DNA from: an uncultured Oscillibacter sp.
GTDB lineage: Bacteria; Bacillota; Clostridia; Oscillospirales; Oscillospiraceae
Reading direction: 5' to 3'
Assembly (NCBI RefSeq): GCF_910584465.1
Contig: NZ_CAJUBK010000027.1
Location: 1-31,095, forward strand
DNA length: 31,095 bases
Made by a program: the position numbers and the translations under genes. Shown here piece after piece: positions 30,107 through 31,095 of the stretch; within the stretch, counting starts at the first letter, position 1, and the number at the start of each line of letters is the position of its first letter. The notes beneath the pieces were generated by a model, which saw only the letters and a list, made by a program, of their open reading frames with translations, did not search any database and had not been told where the DNA came from.

Positions 30107-30264
30107 CAGCCTGTCGAAACGCCTGTTCGACAGGCTGAGCAAATCTCCAGGACTTTCAAAAAGTCCTGGAGATTTCCTGATTTGGATCGTGCAGGAGACC
30201 CTTCCTGGGTCTCCCGCACACACCCGTCCTTCCCGTTGACGGGGCCTTCCCATTTTTCGGCACT
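30107..30264 (-). repeat. Structured dispersed repeat, full copy 2
   Basis: 158 bp between two identical terminator hairpins, in the orientation opposite to copy 1. On the + strand its hairpins are CAGCCTGTCGAA/TTCGACAGGCTG (30107-30137), a long CTCCAGGACTTT/AAAGTCCTGGAG stem in 30140-30175, and GGAGACCC/GGGTCTCC (about 30194-30214). The last hairpin starts exactly where the first direct repeat ends. No credible gene. Confidence 0.9.
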
Positions 30265-30288
30265 GAGGGAGCTCGTGAGAGCTCCCTC
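30265..30288. terminator. Terminator hairpin, copy 2 of the 24-bp direct repeat
   Basis: Identical to 30083-30106, followed by ACTTGTTT. A second small hairpin, GAAGTTTT/AAAACTTC (30300-30320), lies just downstream. Confidence 0.85.
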
Positions 30289-30356
30289 ACTTGTTTACTG
30301 AAGTTTTTTGATAAAACTTCCAAGAATTTTCTATCGCATTTTCACGGCGGTTCGTC

Positions 30357-30362
30357 TAGAAT
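30357..30362 (+). promoter_or_regulatory. Possible -10 element of the mglB-like gene
   Basis: TAGAAT, about 55 nt before the start codon. No clear -35 is visible at 17 bp, which would fit a promoter that needs an activator. Confidence 0.4.
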
Positions 30363-30419
30363 GATAGCCGTGGTCTGAGGGCATCCTCGGGGCACGAAAT
30401 TTTGATCGGAGGAATTATG

Positions 30420-31095
30420 ATGAAAAAGACTCTTGCTTTGCTTCTTTCCGCCATTATGATGCTGGCCATGCTGACCGCCTGCGGCGGCAAGGACAGCGGT
30501 TCCGCTCCCGCCGACACCGGCTCCGACTCTCAGCAGAACGAGCCCGCTCCCGCCGATACCATCCCCGACGCTCCTGAGGGCGGCGGCACCATCGGCGTTT
30601 GCATCTATCAGTTCACCGACGCCTTCATGACCACCTACCGGAACGCGCTCCAGGAGATCCTGGAGGGCAAGGGCTATCAGGTCACCACCGTGGACGGCGC
30701 CAACGACCAGGCCAAGCAGAACGAACAGATCAACACCTTCATCACCCAGGGTGTGGACGCGCTGATCATCAACCCCGTCATGACCTCCGCCGCCGACCAG
30801 ATCATCGCCACGGTCAAGGCCGCCGGCATCCCCACCGTCCTGATCAACCGCGAGCCCACCGCCGAGCAGATGGCCGTCTATGACAAGCTGGTCTACGTCG
30901 GCGCGCTGGCCGCTCAGTCCGGCACCATGCAGGGCGAGCTGATCCTCGACACCGCCAACCAGGGCGATATCAACGGCGACGGCAAGATCTCCTACATCAT
31001 GGTCCAGGGCGACCCCGAGAACATCGACGCCCAGCTGCGTACCGAGTACTCCGTCAAGGCCCTGACCGACGCCGGCAAGGAAGTCGAGCAGCTGA
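30420..31095 (+). CDS. mglB: Galactose/sugar-binding lipoprotein, MglB-like (3' end outside the window)
   Basis: 225 codons are visible before the window ends. The lipoprotein signal peptide ends at MLTACGG (lipobox Cys), then a Ser/Ala/Pro-rich tether (about 22-55). The sugar-binding domain follows: GTIGVCIYQFTDAFMTTYRNAL, QGVDALIINPVMTSAADQII, VKAAGIPTVLINREP, VGALAAQSGTMQGELI. The loop DINGDGKIS corresponds to the EF-hand-like calcium site of MglB, which favours a galactose/glucose-type ligand. GGAGG precedes two consecutive ATG codons; the second, at 30420, has the better spacing, and 30417 is the alternative. mglA and mglC genes would be expected downstream, outside the window. Confidence 0.92.
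   Translation, partial: MKKTLALLLSAIMMLAMLTACGGKDSGSAPADTGSDSQQNEPAPADTIPDAPEGGGTIGVCIYQFTDAFMTTYRNALQEILEGKGYQVTTVDGANDQAKQNEQINTFITQGVDALIINPVMTSAADQIIATVKAAGIPTVLINREPTAEQMAVYDKLVYVGALAAQSGTMQGELILDTANQGDINGDGKISYIMVQGDPENIDAQLRTEYSVKALTDAGKEVEQL

Noticed and set aside
1..31095. CRISPR arrays, tRNA or rRNA genes
   Set aside because: I saw no regularly spaced direct repeats, tRNA-like cloverleaf with a T-loop GGTTCRA, or rRNA-like sequence on either strand.

Overview
The window is GC-rich DNA with a gram-positive gene set. It carries a Phe T-box leader, an IreB-family gene (UPF0297), NrdR, a YmdB-type phosphoesterase, EndoA/MazF, BlaI with an M56 peptidase, lipoboxes, AGGAGG ribosome-binding sites and 17-bp-spaced -35/-10 promoters. 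The best fit is a high-GC gut clostridium of the Oscillospiraceae type. This is inferred from gene content only; no 16S or marker search was possible. I saw no tRNA, rRNA, CRISPR array or phage genes.

Layout. (1) 1-5400, + strand: endoA/mazF, a small secreted protein, an unknown gene, nrdR, a YmdB-like phosphoesterase, a YbaK-type deacylase, a YhaO/SbcD-like phosphoesterase without its usual ATPase partner, and rplS. (2) 5480-10390: a Phe T-box leader and pheS-pheT. The two synthetase genes are separated by a 640-bp imperfect inverted repeat, and PheT has an insert of about 100 residues. (3) 10440-13570, + strand: ireB, a conserved 101-aa protein, an SH3-SH3-NlpC/P60 cell-wall hydrolase, and a membrane-anchored XRE regulator with a Big2-like outer domain. 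(4) 22610-13820, - strand: a lipoprotein-histidine kinase-AraC-type response regulator operon, then the binding protein, ATPase and fused permease of an ABC importer and a HAD phosphatase. This looks like a nutrient-sensing three-component system with its transporter; the substrate is unknown. (5) 25750-22780, - strand: a blaI-M56 peptidase operon with two BlaI operators, a frameshift inside the M56 gene, and a small membrane protein. (6) 25756-29427: a restriction-modification island (Sau3AI/MutH-like nuclease, Vsr-like nuclease, C5-cytosine methyltransferase) bracketed by two inverted copies of a 167-169 bp structured repeat. (7) 29497-31095, + strand: a 49-aa protein, an HPr-like protein without the active-site His, and the 5' part of an MglB-like sugar-binding lipoprotein gene.

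The most unusual content is non-coding. Three families of structured repeats are visible. One family (13568-13787, 30083-30288, and a degenerate copy at 22675-22778) sits directly beside terminator hairpins. In both full copies the local, gene-specific terminator hairpin is perfectly duplicated on the two sides of the element, and internal stems differ in sequence between copies but stay paired. A second family flanks the R-M island. The third forms the large inverted repeat between pheS and pheT.
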